From positions 62,001 to 126,000 of the forward strand of contig NZ_BMSX01000008.1 in NCBI RefSeq assembly GCF_014649375.1: DNA of 64,000 nucleotides. The letters are read 5' to 3'. The notes under the pieces were generated by a model. The model had not been told where the DNA came from. It made no database searches and was given only the letters and a program-made list of their open reading frames with translations. The translations under genes were made by a program, and so were the position numbers. This document shows positions 44,206 to 53,191 of the stretch, piece after piece; the stretch's first letter is position 1; every line of letters starts with the position of its first letter. Source of the DNA: Streptomyces aurantiogriseus (GTDB taxonomy: Bacteria > Actinomycetota > Actinomycetes > Streptomycetales > Streptomycetaceae).

Positions 44206-45927
44206 ATGGCGAACCGCCAGCAGCCCAGCCAGATGCCGATCCACAAGTACGGACAGTACGAGCAGGTCGGCATCCCCGATCGCACCTGGCCGAACAACCG
44301 GATCACCGCCGCTCCCCGCTGGCTCTCCACCGACCTGCGTGACGGCAACCAGGCCCTGATCGACCCGATGTCGCCCGAGCGCAAGCGCCGGATGTTCGAC
44401 CAGCTGGTCAAGATGGGCTACAAGGAGATCGAGGTCGGCTTCCCCGCCTCCGGCCAGACCGACTTCGACTTCGTGCGCTCGATCATCGAGGAAGAGGGCG
44501 CGATCCCGGACGACGTGACGATCTCCGTCCTGACCCAGGCCCGCGAGGACCTGATCGAGCGGACCGTCGAGTCCCTGAAGGGCGCCAAGCGCGCCACCGT
44601 CCACCTCTACAACGCCACCGCCCCGGTCTTCCGCCGGGTCGTCTTCCGCGGCTCCAAGGACGAGATCAAGCAGATCGCCGTCGACGGCACGCGTCTGGTG
44701 ATGGAGTACGCGGAGAAGCTGCTGGGCCCCGAGACCGAGTTCGGCTACCAGTACTCGCCCGAGATCTTCACCGACACCGAGCTGGACTTCGCGCTGGAGG
44801 TCTGCGAGGCGGTCATGGACGTCTGGCAGCCCGGTCCGGGCCGCGAGATCATCCTGAACCTGCCGGCGACCGTCGAGCGCTCCACCCCCTCCACCCACGC
44901 CGACCGCTTCGAGTGGATGGGCCGCAACCTCTCCCGCCGTGAGTACGTCTGCCTGTCCGTCCACCCCCACAACGACCGCGGTACGGCCGTCGCCGCCGCC
45001 GAGCTGGCGCTGATGGCCGGCGCCGACCGCGTCGAGGGCTGCCTGTTCGGGCAGGGCGAGCGCACCGGCAACGTCGACCTGGTCACCCTGGGCATGAACC
45101 TGTTCTCCCAGGGCGTCGACCCGCAGATCGACTTCTCCGACATCGACGAGATCCGTCGTACGTGGGAGTACTGCAACCAGATGGAGGTCCACCCGCGCCA
45201 CCCGTACGTGGGCGACCTGGTCTACACGTCCTTCTCCGGCTCCCACCAGGACGCCATCAAGAAGGGCTTCGACGCGATGGAGGCCGACGCGGCCGCCAAG
45301 GGCGTCACCGTCGACGACATCGAGTGGGCGGTGCCGTACCTGCCGATCGACCCGAAGGACGTCGGCCGCTCCTACGAGGCCGTCATCCGCGTCAACTCGC
45401 AGTCCGGCAAGGGCGGTATCGCGTACGTCCTGAAGAACGACCACAAGCTGGACCTGCCGCGCCGGATGCAGATCGAGTTCTCGAAGATCATCCAGGCGAA
45501 GACGGACGCCGAGGGCGGCGAGGTCACCCCGAAGGACATCTGGGCGACCTTCCAGGACGAGTACCTGCCGAACCCGAACAATCCGTGGGGCCGTATCCAG
45601 GTACGCAACAACCAGTCGACCACCGACACCGACGGCGTGGACACCCTCACCGTCGAGGCCGAGGTCGACGGCGTGGAGACCACCCTGGTCGGCACCGGCA
45701 ACGGCCCGATCTCCGCGTTCTTCCACGCCCTGCAGGGCATCGGCATCGACGCCCGCCTGCTGGACTACACCGAGCACACCATGAGCGAGGGCGCCTCCGC
45801 GCAGGCCGCCTCGTACATCGAGTGCGCGATCGGCGACAAGGTCCTGTGGGGCATCGGCATCGACGCGAACACGACGCGTGCGTCGCTGAAGGCGGTCGTG
45901 TCCGCCGTCAACCGCGCGGCACGCTGA
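44206..45927 (+). CDS. leuA: 2-isopropylmalate synthase
   Basis: 573-residue enzyme that condenses acetyl-CoA with 2-ketoisovalerate, the first committed step of leucine synthesis. The DRE-TIM barrel opens with STDLRDGNQALIDPM, the metal-binding HxH is in SVHPHNDRGTA, and GQGERTGNVDLVTLGMNLFS is typical. The C-terminal 130 residues form the leucine-sensing LeuA dimer domain (VEAEVDGVETTLVGTGNGPI). It has the length of actinobacterial type 2 enzymes. Leader peptide upstream and strong hairpin downstream mark a single-gene unit. Confidence 0.98.
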   Translation: MANRQQPSQMPIHKYGQYEQVGIPDRTWPNNRITAAPRWLSTDLRDGNQALIDPMSPERKRRMFDQLVKMGYKEIEVGFPASGQTDFDFVRSIIEEEGAIPDDVTISVLTQAREDLIERTVESLKGAKRATVHLYNATAPVFRRVVFRGSKDEIKQIAVDGTRLVMEYAEKLLGPETEFGYQYSPEIFTDTELDFALEVCEAVMDVWQPGPGREIILNLPATVERSTPSTHADRFEWMGRNLSRREYVCLSVHPHNDRGTAVAAAELALMAGADRVEGCLFGQGERTGNVDLVTLGMNLFSQGVDPQIDFSDIDEIRRTWEYCNQMEVHPRHPYVGDLVYTSFSGSHQDAIKKGFDAMEADAAAKGVTVDDIEWAVPYLPIDPKDVGRSYEAVIRVNSQSGKGGIAYVLKNDHKLDLPRRMQIEFSKIIQAKTDAEGGEVTPKDIWATFQDEYLPNPNNPWGRIQVRNNQSTTDTDGVDTLTVEAEVDGVETTLVGTGNGPISAFFHALQGIGIDARLLDYTEHTMSEGASAQAASYIECAIGDKVLWGIGIDANTTRASLKAVVSAVNRAAR

Positions 45928-45947
45928 CCACCCTGACCGGGAGTTTC

Positions 45948-45981
45948 GGGCCCCGGCCGTCGGAAACGGCGGTCGGGGCCC
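45948..45981 (+). terminator. leuA terminator
   Basis: GGGCCCCGGCCG and CGGTCGGGGCCC form a long GC stem around a ten-base loop, 20 bp after the stop; followed by a T-containing CGTCGTTTCTC. Confidence 0.85.
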
Positions 45982-46111
45982 GTCGTTTCTCGGCCATCCG
46001 GCCATGGAGGTCACGGAAAGGTCTCGTCCTGGGTGCTGACTCCGGCTCCGGGATGTGGCTAACATCACGCAGACGTGCGGCGATGTTGCCGCGCGGTTAC
46101 GGAGGTGCGAC

Positions 46112-46807
46112 GTGCTGCCAGGACGGGGACGAGACGGCCGTGCCACCGGGCTTGCCCGCATGCTGGGCACCCGCACCGCATGGACGCCCGTCGGGGACGG
46201 TGAGTTCTTCTGCCCCGGCTGCGGCGGCGACCGCAACTACCAGCGACTGACCGGCCAGCGGCGCTTCACCCTGCTCGGCGTGCCCGTGCTGCCGCGCGGC
46301 GCGAGCGGACCGGTCGTCGAGTGCGCCGCCTGCCGGCGCCACTTCGGCACCGACGTCCTCGACCACCCCACCACCACCCGCTTCTCCGCGATGCTCCGCG
46401 ACGCCGTCCACACCGTCGCCCTCGCGGTCCTGTCCGCCGGCGGCACCTGCGCCCGTACGTCCCTGGAGACGGCGGCCGTGGCGGTGCGCGCGGCCGGCTT
46501 CCCGGACTGCACGCAGGAGCAGCTCGCCGCCCTCGTCGACGCCCTGGCCGCCGACACCGGCCGCGCCTACGGCGAACCGTGCACCCCCGGGCTGGCCATA
46601 GAGCTCCACGAGGCCCTCGACCCGCTCGCCCCGCACCTCGCGCCGGTCGGCCGCGAATCGATCCTGCTGCAGGGCGCCCGCATCGCCCTGGCCGACGGCC
46701 CGTACACGCCCGCCGAGCGGGAGGTGCTGGCCACGGTGGGTGCCGCGCTGACGATCTGCGCGGACGACGTGGCCCGGCTGCTGGCGGCGGCGCGGACGCC
46801 GTCCTGA
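46112..46807 (+). CDS. TerB-like protein with N-terminal zinc ribbon
   Basis: 231 residues. A zinc-ribbon-like pair of cysteine knuckles (FFCPGCGGDRN at about 30; VECAACRRHFG at about 70) precedes a helical TerB-type domain (ILLQGARIALADGPYTPAER). TerB-family proteins are linked to tellurite and membrane-stress responses, but many actinobacterial members have no known role. GTG start with GGAGG six bases upstream; an in-frame ATG at 46055 is upstream of that site. It follows leuA in conserved position. Confidence 0.8.
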   Translation: MLPGRGRDGRATGLARMLGTRTAWTPVGDGEFFCPGCGGDRNYQRLTGQRRFTLLGVPVLPRGASGPVVECAACRRHFGTDVLDHPTTTRFSAMLRDAVHTVALAVLSAGGTCARTSLETAAVAVRAAGFPDCTQEQLAALVDALAADTGRAYGEPCTPGLAIELHEALDPLAPHLAPVGRESILLQGARIALADGPYTPAEREVLATVGAALTICADDVARLLAAARTPS

Positions 46808-46816
46808 CCGCGGTCT

Positions 46817-46838
46817 GAGTACTCCCCGGGGAGTACTC
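46817..46838. promoter_or_regulatory. 22-bp perfect palindrome upstream of the MMPL gene
   Basis: GAGTACTCCCC joined directly to GGGGAGTACTC. It lies 124 bp before the MMPL start and 9 bp after the TerB-like gene. Suitable as an operator for a dimeric regulator, for example the LuxR-type response regulator encoded downstream. Confidence 0.65.
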
Positions 46839-46961
46839 CCCCCTCCCGGCCACCCCGGGCAGTACCCCCCAACTCGCCCTCGCGCGCGACGTTTTCACCC
46901 TCCCGCACCGGAAGTCTGGAAGCCGCAACCGGACATCCGTGCCGAAGGGAGGGCCCGATTC

Positions 46962-49031
46962 ATGGGGGCCGGGAAAACGAAGGGCAGGCGCGCCATCCCC
47001 TGGGTGGTGCTCGCGCTGTGGGTGGGCGTGCTCGCGATCGCCTCACCGTTCGCCGCGAAACTCGCCGACGTCCAGCACGACCGGATCACCGACTATCTGC
47101 CGGCGAGCGCGGACTCCACGAAGGCCGCCGAGCTCCAGGAGCGGCTGCCGGGCGGCGAGACCACCGAGCTGGTGCTGGTCTACCACCGCGACGGCGGGCT
47201 GACCGCCGCCGACCGGGCCACGGCGCAGGAACAGGTCACGCGGGTCGCGGGGGAGCACGCGCTGACCGGGCCGCCGCAGGGGATCCCGTCCGAGGACGGC
47301 ACGACCCTCATGTACCCCGTGGCCAGCAACGAGCCCGGCACCGACGAGGAGAAGCGGGACGCCTTCGTCGACGCCGTACGCCAGGTCGCCCACGGTGAGG
47401 GCGGGCTGACGGTCGAGGTGGGCGGAACGGGCGCGCTCGCCACCGACGCGAGCGAGGTCTACAACTCGCTCGGCGGGCCGCTGCTCTACACCACCGTCGC
47501 CGTCGTCGCCGTCCTGCTGATCCTCATCTACCGCAGCCCGGTGCTGTGGCTGGTGCCGCTCGTCGTCGCCGGGATCGCCGACTACCTGTCCATGGCCGTG
47601 GCCTACGGCCTGAACCAGGCCTTCGGGACCTCGGTGTCCGGACAGAGCTCCGGCATCATGACCATCCTCGTCTTCGGCGCCGGCACCGACTACGCCCTGC
47701 TGCTCGTCTCCCGCTACCGCGAGGAACTGCGCCGGATCGAGCGGCCGTACGACGCCATGCGGGCCGCCCTGCGCGGCTGCGGGCCCGCCGTGCTCGCCTC
47801 CTCCGGGACAGTCGCCGCCGGACTGCTGTGCCTGCTCGCCGCCGACCTCAACTCCAACCGGGGGATGGGCCCGCTCGGCACCGTCGGCGTGCTGTGCGCG
47901 CTCGTCGCCATGCTGACCCTGCTGCCCGCCGTCCTCGTCCTGCTCGGCCGCCGCGTGTTCTGGCCGCTGGTGCCCGCCTACGGCAGCACGCCCAAGGCCC
48001 GCCGCTCGCTGTTCGCCGCGATGGGCACCTCCGCGGGCCGGCGCCCGCTGACCGTGCTGGCCGGGGGAGCGGTGCTGCTCGGCGCGCTCGCCCTAGGGGC
48101 GCTGAACCTGCCCGGCACGGTCAAGCAGCAGGACACCTTCGTGGACACGCCCGAGTCGGTCGCCGCCATGGAGGTCCTGGCCCGGGCCTACCCGCAGGGC
48201 TCCGCGCAGCCCATCGACGTGCTCACCCCGGCCGCCCGCGCCGACGCCACGCTCACCACGATCCAGGGCGTCGACGGCGTCGACAGCGCCCGCAAGGGCC
48301 GCACCGGCGAGGGCTGGACCGAGATCTCGGTGACCGCGTCCGCACCGCCCCAGTCGGCGGCCGAGACCGCCACCATCGAACGGCTGCGGGACAGCCTCGA
48401 CGGCTCCTATGTCGGCGGGGCCAGCGCCCAGCAGATCGACCTGAAGGACACCAACGCCCGGGACCGGCTCATCGTCGTACCGCTCGTGCTGCTGTCGGTG
48501 CTGCTGATCCTGGGCGTGCTGCTGCGCTCCCTCGTCGCCCCGCTGCTCCTGACCGCCGCCGTGGTCGCGGTGTGGGGCGCCTCGCTCGGCCTCGGTGGGC
48601 TGCTGTTCGAGCCGGTGTTCGGCTTCGAGGGCACGGATCCCGGGCTGGGGCTGCTGACCTTCGTGTTCCTGGTCGCCCTCGGCGTGGACTACGGCATCTT
48701 CCTCATGCACCGCATGCGGGAGGAGTCCCTGCGGGGCGCCGAACCGGCCGCCGCCGCGCTCACCGCGCTGCGCACCACCGGCGGGGTCATCGCCTCGGCC
48801 GGGCTGGTCCTCGCCGCGACCTTCGCGGTGCTGACGAACATGGGGCTCGTACAGCTCGTCGAGCTGGGCTTCGTCATCGCCGTCGGAGTGCTGCTGGACA
48901 CCTTCCTGGTCCGCACCTACCTGGTGACCAGCGCGAGCGTGGCGCTGGGACGCCGGGTGTGGTGGCCGGGGCGGCTGGCGCGGGCGCCGGAGCCGGAACC
49001 GGCGCGTGAGCGTGAACCGGTCGTCGGCTGA
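46962..49031 (+). CDS. MMPL-family transporter
   Basis: 689-residue RND/MMPL exporter with two halves, each with one periplasmic loop and a helix bundle (twelve helices overall). Signatures include FGAGTDYALLLVSRYREEL in the first half and ALGVDYGIFLMHRMREE in the second. Likely exports lipids or drugs. GGGAGGG nine bases before the ATG. A sensor kinase and response regulator follow on the same strand, and a perfect palindrome lies upstream, so it is probably regulated by that two-component pair. Confidence 0.92.
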   Translation: MGAGKTKGRRAIPWVVLALWVGVLAIASPFAAKLADVQHDRITDYLPASADSTKAAELQERLPGGETTELVLVYHRDGGLTAADRATAQEQVTRVAGEHALTGPPQGIPSEDGTTLMYPVASNEPGTDEEKRDAFVDAVRQVAHGEGGLTVEVGGTGALATDASEVYNSLGGPLLYTTVAVVAVLLILIYRSPVLWLVPLVVAGIADYLSMAVAYGLNQAFGTSVSGQSSGIMTILVFGAGTDYALLLVSRYREELRRIERPYDAMRAALRGCGPAVLASSGTVAAGLLCLLAADLNSNRGMGPLGTVGVLCALVAMLTLLPAVLVLLGRRVFWPLVPAYGSTPKARRSLFAAMGTSAGRRPLTVLAGGAVLLGALALGALNLPGTVKQQDTFVDTPESVAAMEVLARAYPQGSAQPIDVLTPAARADATLTTIQGVDGVDSARKGRTGEGWTEISVTASAPPQSAAETATIERLRDSLDGSYVGGASAQQIDLKDTNARDRLIVVPLVLLSVLLILGVLLRSLVAPLLLTAAVVAVWGASLGLGGLLFEPVFGFEGTDPGLGLLTFVFLVALGVDYGIFLMHRMREESLRGAEPAAAALTALRTTGGVIASAGLVLAATFAVLTNMGLVQLVELGFVIAVGVLLDTFLVRTYLVTSASVALGRRVWWPGRLARAPEPEPAREREPVVG

Positions 49032-49104
49032 CCGGAGGGCGCCCCTCTCCGCCGGAGGGGGCGCCCGCTCGTGCAGGATGGTCGCGGGGAGAGGGGGAGC
49101 AGCG

Positions 49105-50265
49105 GTGGAACGCTGGGTGAGACATCCGTGGGCGGACGTCTGGCTCGCCGCGGGCCTGGCCGTCGTCGACTCCGTGCTCGCGGTGCTCGTCCTCGACGGG
49201 CGCCGGCCCGACACGCTCGGCTGGGCGCTGCTGCTCGCCGGACATGTGCCGCTCGTGTGGCGCAGGCGGTACCCGGTGCTCGTCCTGTGCCAGATGGTGG
49301 TCCTGATCACGCCCTACCACGCCCTCGACTACAACCACACGGCACCGATCGCCCCCACCCTGCTGGCCCTCTACACGGTCGCGGTGACCAGCCCGGCCCG
49401 CCGCACCCTGGTCGTCGGATCCGTCGTCATCGGTGTGACGCTGACCCTCAACGCGCTCACCAACCTCGACGGAATGGTGGAGTTCCTGCGGATCTCCGGC
49501 TGGATCTTCGCCGTGCTGCTCTTCGGCGGCTACATCCGCGTCCACCGCGAGAACGTCACCGCCGCCCTGGACCGCGCCGAACGCGCCGAACGCACCCGCG
49601 AGGAGGAGGCCCGCCGCCGCGTCGCCGAGGAGCGGCTGCGCATCGCCCGCGACCTGCACGACCTGCTCGCCCACAGCATCACCCTCATCGGAGTGCAGAC
49701 CTCCGTCGCCGCGCACGTCCTGGCCGCCGACCCCGGGCGCCTCGACCGCGCGGCCGTCGCCCAGGCCCTCGACGACATCGCCGAGACCTGCCGCAGCGCC
49801 CGCGGCGAACTCCGGACGACCCTGGAGGTGCTGCGCGACCCCGGCGCGCCCGAGACCCGCGGCCCGCTTCCCGGTCTGCACAGCCTGCCCGACCTCGCCG
49901 AGACGGCCCGCGCCACCGGGGCCGAGGTCGAGTTGTCGGTACGGCGGGAAGGCGAGGACACCGTGCCGCCGGCGGTCGGCGCGGCCGCCTACCGGATCGT
50001 GCAGGAGGCCCTCACCAACGCCGTACGCCACGGCGGACGGGACGATCTGAGGGTGCGGGTGAGCGTGTACGGCGACGAGGGTGCCCTGCGGGTGACCGTC
50101 AGCGACGACGGGGCCGGTGCCGGGGCCGGTGTCGGGACGCCCGGGTTCGGGCTGGTCGGCATGCGGGAGCGGGCGCGCAGCGTGGGCGGCACGCTGGAGG
50201 CGGGGCCGCGGGAGGGGGAGGGCTTCGAGGTGTGCGCCGTACTGCCCATGGGGGAGAGACGATGA
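49105..50265 (+). CDS. Sensor histidine kinase (HisKA_3/NarL-DesK type)
   Basis: 386 residues: about five N-terminal transmembrane helices, a coiled-coil-like linker (DRAERAERTREEEARRR), the phospho-acceptor His in RIARDLHDLLAHSITL, and an ATPase domain with VQEALTNAVRHGG and FGLVGMRERARSVGG. GTG start (MERWVRHPWADVW) has GAGGGGGAG upstream; the ATG at 49078 is an alternative. Partner regulator gene begins 16 bp downstream. The membrane domain suggests envelope or lipid stress sensing, which suits the neighbouring exporter. Confidence 0.9.
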   Translation: MERWVRHPWADVWLAAGLAVVDSVLAVLVLDGRRPDTLGWALLLAGHVPLVWRRRYPVLVLCQMVVLITPYHALDYNHTAPIAPTLLALYTVAVTSPARRTLVVGSVVIGVTLTLNALTNLDGMVEFLRISGWIFAVLLFGGYIRVHRENVTAALDRAERAERTREEEARRRVAEERLRIARDLHDLLAHSITLIGVQTSVAAHVLAADPGRLDRAAVAQALDDIAETCRSARGELRTTLEVLRDPGAPETRGPLPGLHSLPDLAETARATGAEVELSVRREGEDTVPPAVGAAAYRIVQEALTNAVRHGGRDDLRVRVSVYGDEGALRVTVSDDGAGAGAGVGTPGFGLVGMRERARSVGGTLEAGPREGEGFEVCAVLPMGERR

Positions 50266-50281
50266 GGCCGGGGGAGAAACG

Positions 50282-50953
50282 ATGAGTCCGATCCGGGTGC
50301 TGCTGGCCGATGATCAGACGCTGGTGCGGGCCGCGTTCGCGATGCTGGTCGAGTCGGCGCCGGACATGGAGGTCGTCGGGCAGGCCGGCACCGGCCGGGA
50401 GGCCGTGGAGCTGGCCCGCGACGAGCGTGCGGACCTGGTCGTGATGGACATCCGCATGCCCGACCTCGACGGTATCGAGGCGACCCGGCTGATCGCCGCC
50501 GACGAACACCTCGCCGGGGTGAGAGTGCTCGTGCTGACCACCTACGACACCGACGAGAACATCGTCGAGGCGTTGCGCGCGGGCGCCTCCGGCTTCCTGG
50601 TGAAGGACACCCGCCCCGCCGACCTCCTCGACGCCATCCGCACGGTCGCCGCCGGCGAGGCGCTGCTGTCGCCGGGTCCGACGGCCCGGCTGATCGCCCG
50701 CTTCCTGCGCAGCCCCGCCGCCGCACCGCCCACGACCGGCGGACCCGAGTCCCTGTCCGAACGGGAGCGCGAGGTGCTCGCCCTGGTCGCGCGCGGCCTC
50801 ACCAACACCGAGATCGCCGAGACCCTGGGCCTGAGCCCGCTCACCGCGAAGACCCACGTCAGCCGCATCATGGGCAAGCTGGGGGCACGGGACCGCGCCC
50901 AACTCGTCATCGTGGCGTACGAGTCGGGGCTGGTGACACCGGGGACGATGTGA
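50282..50953 (+). CDS. NarL/LuxR-family response regulator
   Basis: 223 residues. Receiver domain with phospho-acceptor Asp56 in LVVMDIRMPDLDG, acidic pocket ADDQ at 9-12 and Lys in GFLVKDT. C-terminal LuxR helix-turn-helix: SEREREVLALVARGLTNTEI with LSPLTAKTHVSRIMGKLGAR. Cognate of the preceding kinase. Its likely targets are its own operon and the MMPL gene. Stop overlaps a possible GTG start of the sialidase gene. Confidence 0.93.
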   Translation: MSPIRVLLADDQTLVRAAFAMLVESAPDMEVVGQAGTGREAVELARDERADLVVMDIRMPDLDGIEATRLIAADEHLAGVRVLVLTTYDTDENIVEALRAGASGFLVKDTRPADLLDAIRTVAAGEALLSPGPTARLIARFLRSPAAAPPTTGGPESLSEREREVLALVARGLTNTEIAETLGLSPLTAKTHVSRIMGKLGARDRAQLVIVAYESGLVTPGTM

Positions 50954-50979
50954 GCGACCGACACGCCCTGGGGAGAACG

Positions 50980-52164
50980 ATGTCCCACCTGCGCCGCACC
51001 CTGCTCGCCACCGCCGTGTTCCTCACGCCGTACACCTGGTCGTCCCGGGCCGCCGCCACGACCCGCTGCACCTTCTCGGTGCCGTACGTCTCCGGGCAGG
51101 ACGGCTATGCCTCCTTCCGGATCCCGGCCGCCGTCACCACCCGGCAGGGGACGCTCCTCGCGTTCGCCGAGGGGCGGCGGGACGGGCCCGGTGACACCGG
51201 GGACATCGACCTCGTGGTGCGCCGTTCCACCGACGGGGGCCGCACCTGGGGTCCGCTGACGGTGGTGGCCGCCGGGGACGGGCACACCCGGGGCAACCCG
51301 GCGCCCGTGCTCGACCCGCGCACCGGCGCCGTCGTCCTGGTCAGCTGCTCCAACGACGGTGCCGCCACCGAGGCGCAGATCATGCGCGGGGAGGTCCCGC
51401 CCGAGCGGGGCCGCCGGGTGCATGTGCAGCACAGCCGGGACGACGGGCGGCACTTCACCGAGCCCCGGGACATCACGGACGCGGTGAAGCCGCCGTCCTG
51501 GCGCTGGTACGCCACCGGCCCCGGGCACGCCGTCGCCCTCACCCGGGGCCCGTGCGCTGGGCGCCTGGTCGTTCCCGCCAACCACTCCGCGTCCCCGCCG
51601 GCCGGCTCCCCCGACACCGGCCGGGAGGCCCGCTACTACGGCGCCCACGCCCTGATCAGCGACGACGGCGGCCGTACCTGGCGGCTGGGCTTCGTCGACG
51701 CCGGCTACGAGGGCGAGTACAACGCCAACGAGAGCTCCGCCGCCCAACTCCCCGACGGCCGCCTCTACTTCAGCGCCCGAGACGAGAAGGGCCGCGGCGC
51801 CGGCCACCGCCTCGACGCCCACTCCTGCGACGGCGCCGAGACCCTCGACCGCCCCTACGCCCCCCAGCGCACCCTCGACGACGTGCCCGTGGTCCAGGGC
51901 AGCGTCCTCCAACTCGAGGGATCCGACGCACCGTTGCTGTTCTCCGGGCCCTCCCGACCCACCGCCCGGCAGGCGCCGGCGCTCTGGCGCAGCACGGACG
52001 GCGGGGGGAGCTTCACCAGGGCGGTGACGCTGTCGGAGCGGCCGGCCGCGTACTCCGACCTCGTGCAGGTCGACCGGGAGACGGTCGGGGTGCTGTACGA
52101 GACGGGGACGGCGGGACCGTACGAGAGGATCGAGTTCCGGCGGCTGCCGGTGGACGGGCTGTAG
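50980..52164 (+). CDS. Secreted exo-alpha-sialidase
   Basis: 394 residues. Signal peptide (MSHLRRTLLATAVFLTPYTW, cleavage after SRAAA). The sialidase FRIP motif is SFRIPAAVTT, and Asp boxes recur: RRSTDGGRTW, HSRDDGRHF, ISDDGGRTW, RSTDGGGSF. Catalytic Tyr/Glu pair candidates lie in YEGEYNANESSAAQL. It would release terminal sialic acids outside the cell. The ATG with GGGGAG is preferred over a GTG at 50950 that overlaps the regulator stop. It converges on a sialate-lyase-family gene. Confidence 0.88.
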   Translation: MSHLRRTLLATAVFLTPYTWSSRAAATTRCTFSVPYVSGQDGYASFRIPAAVTTRQGTLLAFAEGRRDGPGDTGDIDLVVRRSTDGGRTWGPLTVVAAGDGHTRGNPAPVLDPRTGAVVLVSCSNDGAATEAQIMRGEVPPERGRRVHVQHSRDDGRHFTEPRDITDAVKPPSWRWYATGPGHAVALTRGPCAGRLVVPANHSASPPAGSPDTGREARYYGAHALISDDGGRTWRLGFVDAGYEGEYNANESSAAQLPDGRLYFSARDEKGRGAGHRLDAHSCDGAETLDRPYAPQRTLDDVPVVQGSVLQLEGSDAPLLFSGPSRPTARQAPALWRSTDGGGSFTRAVTLSERPAAYSDLVQVDRETVGVLYETGTAGPYERIEFRRLPVDGL

Positions 52165-52207
52165 AGGCCCCGACGGTCCGGAACGGACCCGCCGGGCCGG
52201 CGGCGGG

Positions 52208-53134
52208 TCAGAGGAGCCCGGCCTCGATCAGGAGCTCCTGCACCCGTTCCACCTCCTGCGGCGACAGCGGCACCTGGGGTTCCGCCGTCGCCGGGCAGGC
52301 GATCACGCCCTGGAGGTGCAGCGCCGCCTTGAACGCGCCGATCGCCGCCGAGCCGGCGCCCATCCGGGCCGGATCGCCGGCGCGCACGATGCCGAACAGG
52401 GCGCACAGCCGCTCCTGTTCGGCCCGCGCGAGCTCCGCCTCACCCGTACGGCAGAGCCGGTCGAGGCGGACGTAGCCGTGCGGGTCGACGTTGCCGAGGC
52501 CGGGTACCGCCCCGTGCGCGCCCAGCGCGAGCGCCGCGTCGACGATCAGCTCGGAGCCGGTCAGGACGCTGAAGCCGGGCCGCGCACGGGTTCCGGCGAC
52601 GACCTCGCGGAAACCGGCCAGGTCGCCGCTGGAGTCCTTCAGCCCGGCCAGCACACCGTCCGCGGCCAGCTCCACGACCACGTCGGCCGGGAGCTTGGTG
52701 TGGACGGCGGCGGGCAGGTCGTAGGCCAGGACGGGAACCGGGCTCGCGGCGGCGACCAGACGGTAGTGGCGGGCGATCTCCGCCGGATGGGTGCGGGTGT
52801 AGAACGGGGAGATCACCACCACCGCGTCCGCGCCCGCCCCCGTGACGGACGCGACCTGGTCCAGCACCCGGGGCGTCGTCATGTCGATCGCCCCGGCCAG
52901 CACCGGGAGCTGCCCGCCGACGTGCGCCACGGTCGTCTCCACGACGAGCCGGCGCTGCCGGTCCGTCAGGAAAGCCGCCTCCGACGTCGTCCCGAGCACG
53001 AACAGCCCGTGCACTCCGCCCGCCACCAGGTGGTCGACCAGCCGCAGCAGTGAGGGCACGTCCACCTCCCGGTCCGGTGTCAGGGGCGTGCAGAGAGGCG
53101 GGACGACACCGGTCAGCGGGACGGGGAACGGCAT
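52208..53134 (-). CDS. DapA/NanA-family aldolase
   Basis: 308-residue class I aldolase barrel. The Schiff-base Lys is in AGLKDSSGD, the catalytic Tyr in LAYDLPAAVH, and the substrate carboxylate loop is LGTTSEAAFL, where lysine-synthesis DapA usually has GTTGE. It is therefore more likely a catabolic member, such as N-acetylneuraminate lyase or a sugar-acid aldolase. The neighbouring convergent sialidase makes sialate breakdown a reasonable inference, but no epimerase, kinase or uptake genes are here. Confidence 0.85.
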   Translation of the reverse strand: MPFPVPLTGVVPPLCTPLTPDREVDVPSLLRLVDHLVAGGVHGLFVLGTTSEAAFLTDRQRRLVVETTVAHVGGQLPVLAGAIDMTTPRVLDQVASVTGAGADAVVVISPFYTRTHPAEIARHYRLVAAASPVPVLAYDLPAAVHTKLPADVVVELAADGVLAGLKDSSGDLAGFREVVAGTRARPGFSVLTGSELIVDAALALGAHGAVPGLGNVDPHGYVRLDRLCRTGEAELARAEQERLCALFGIVRAGDPARMGAGSAAIGAFKAALHLQGVIACPATAEPQVPLSPQEVERVQELLIEAGLL

Positions 53135-53191
53135 GGGAACTCCCTGGCGGCTGTGCGTACGACGACCAGGGAAGTGTCCCCTCGGCAGCCC

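Noticed and set aside
44011..46236. 741-codon reverse frame over leuA
   Set aside because: Antisense of leuA, which is unmistakable on the plus strand.
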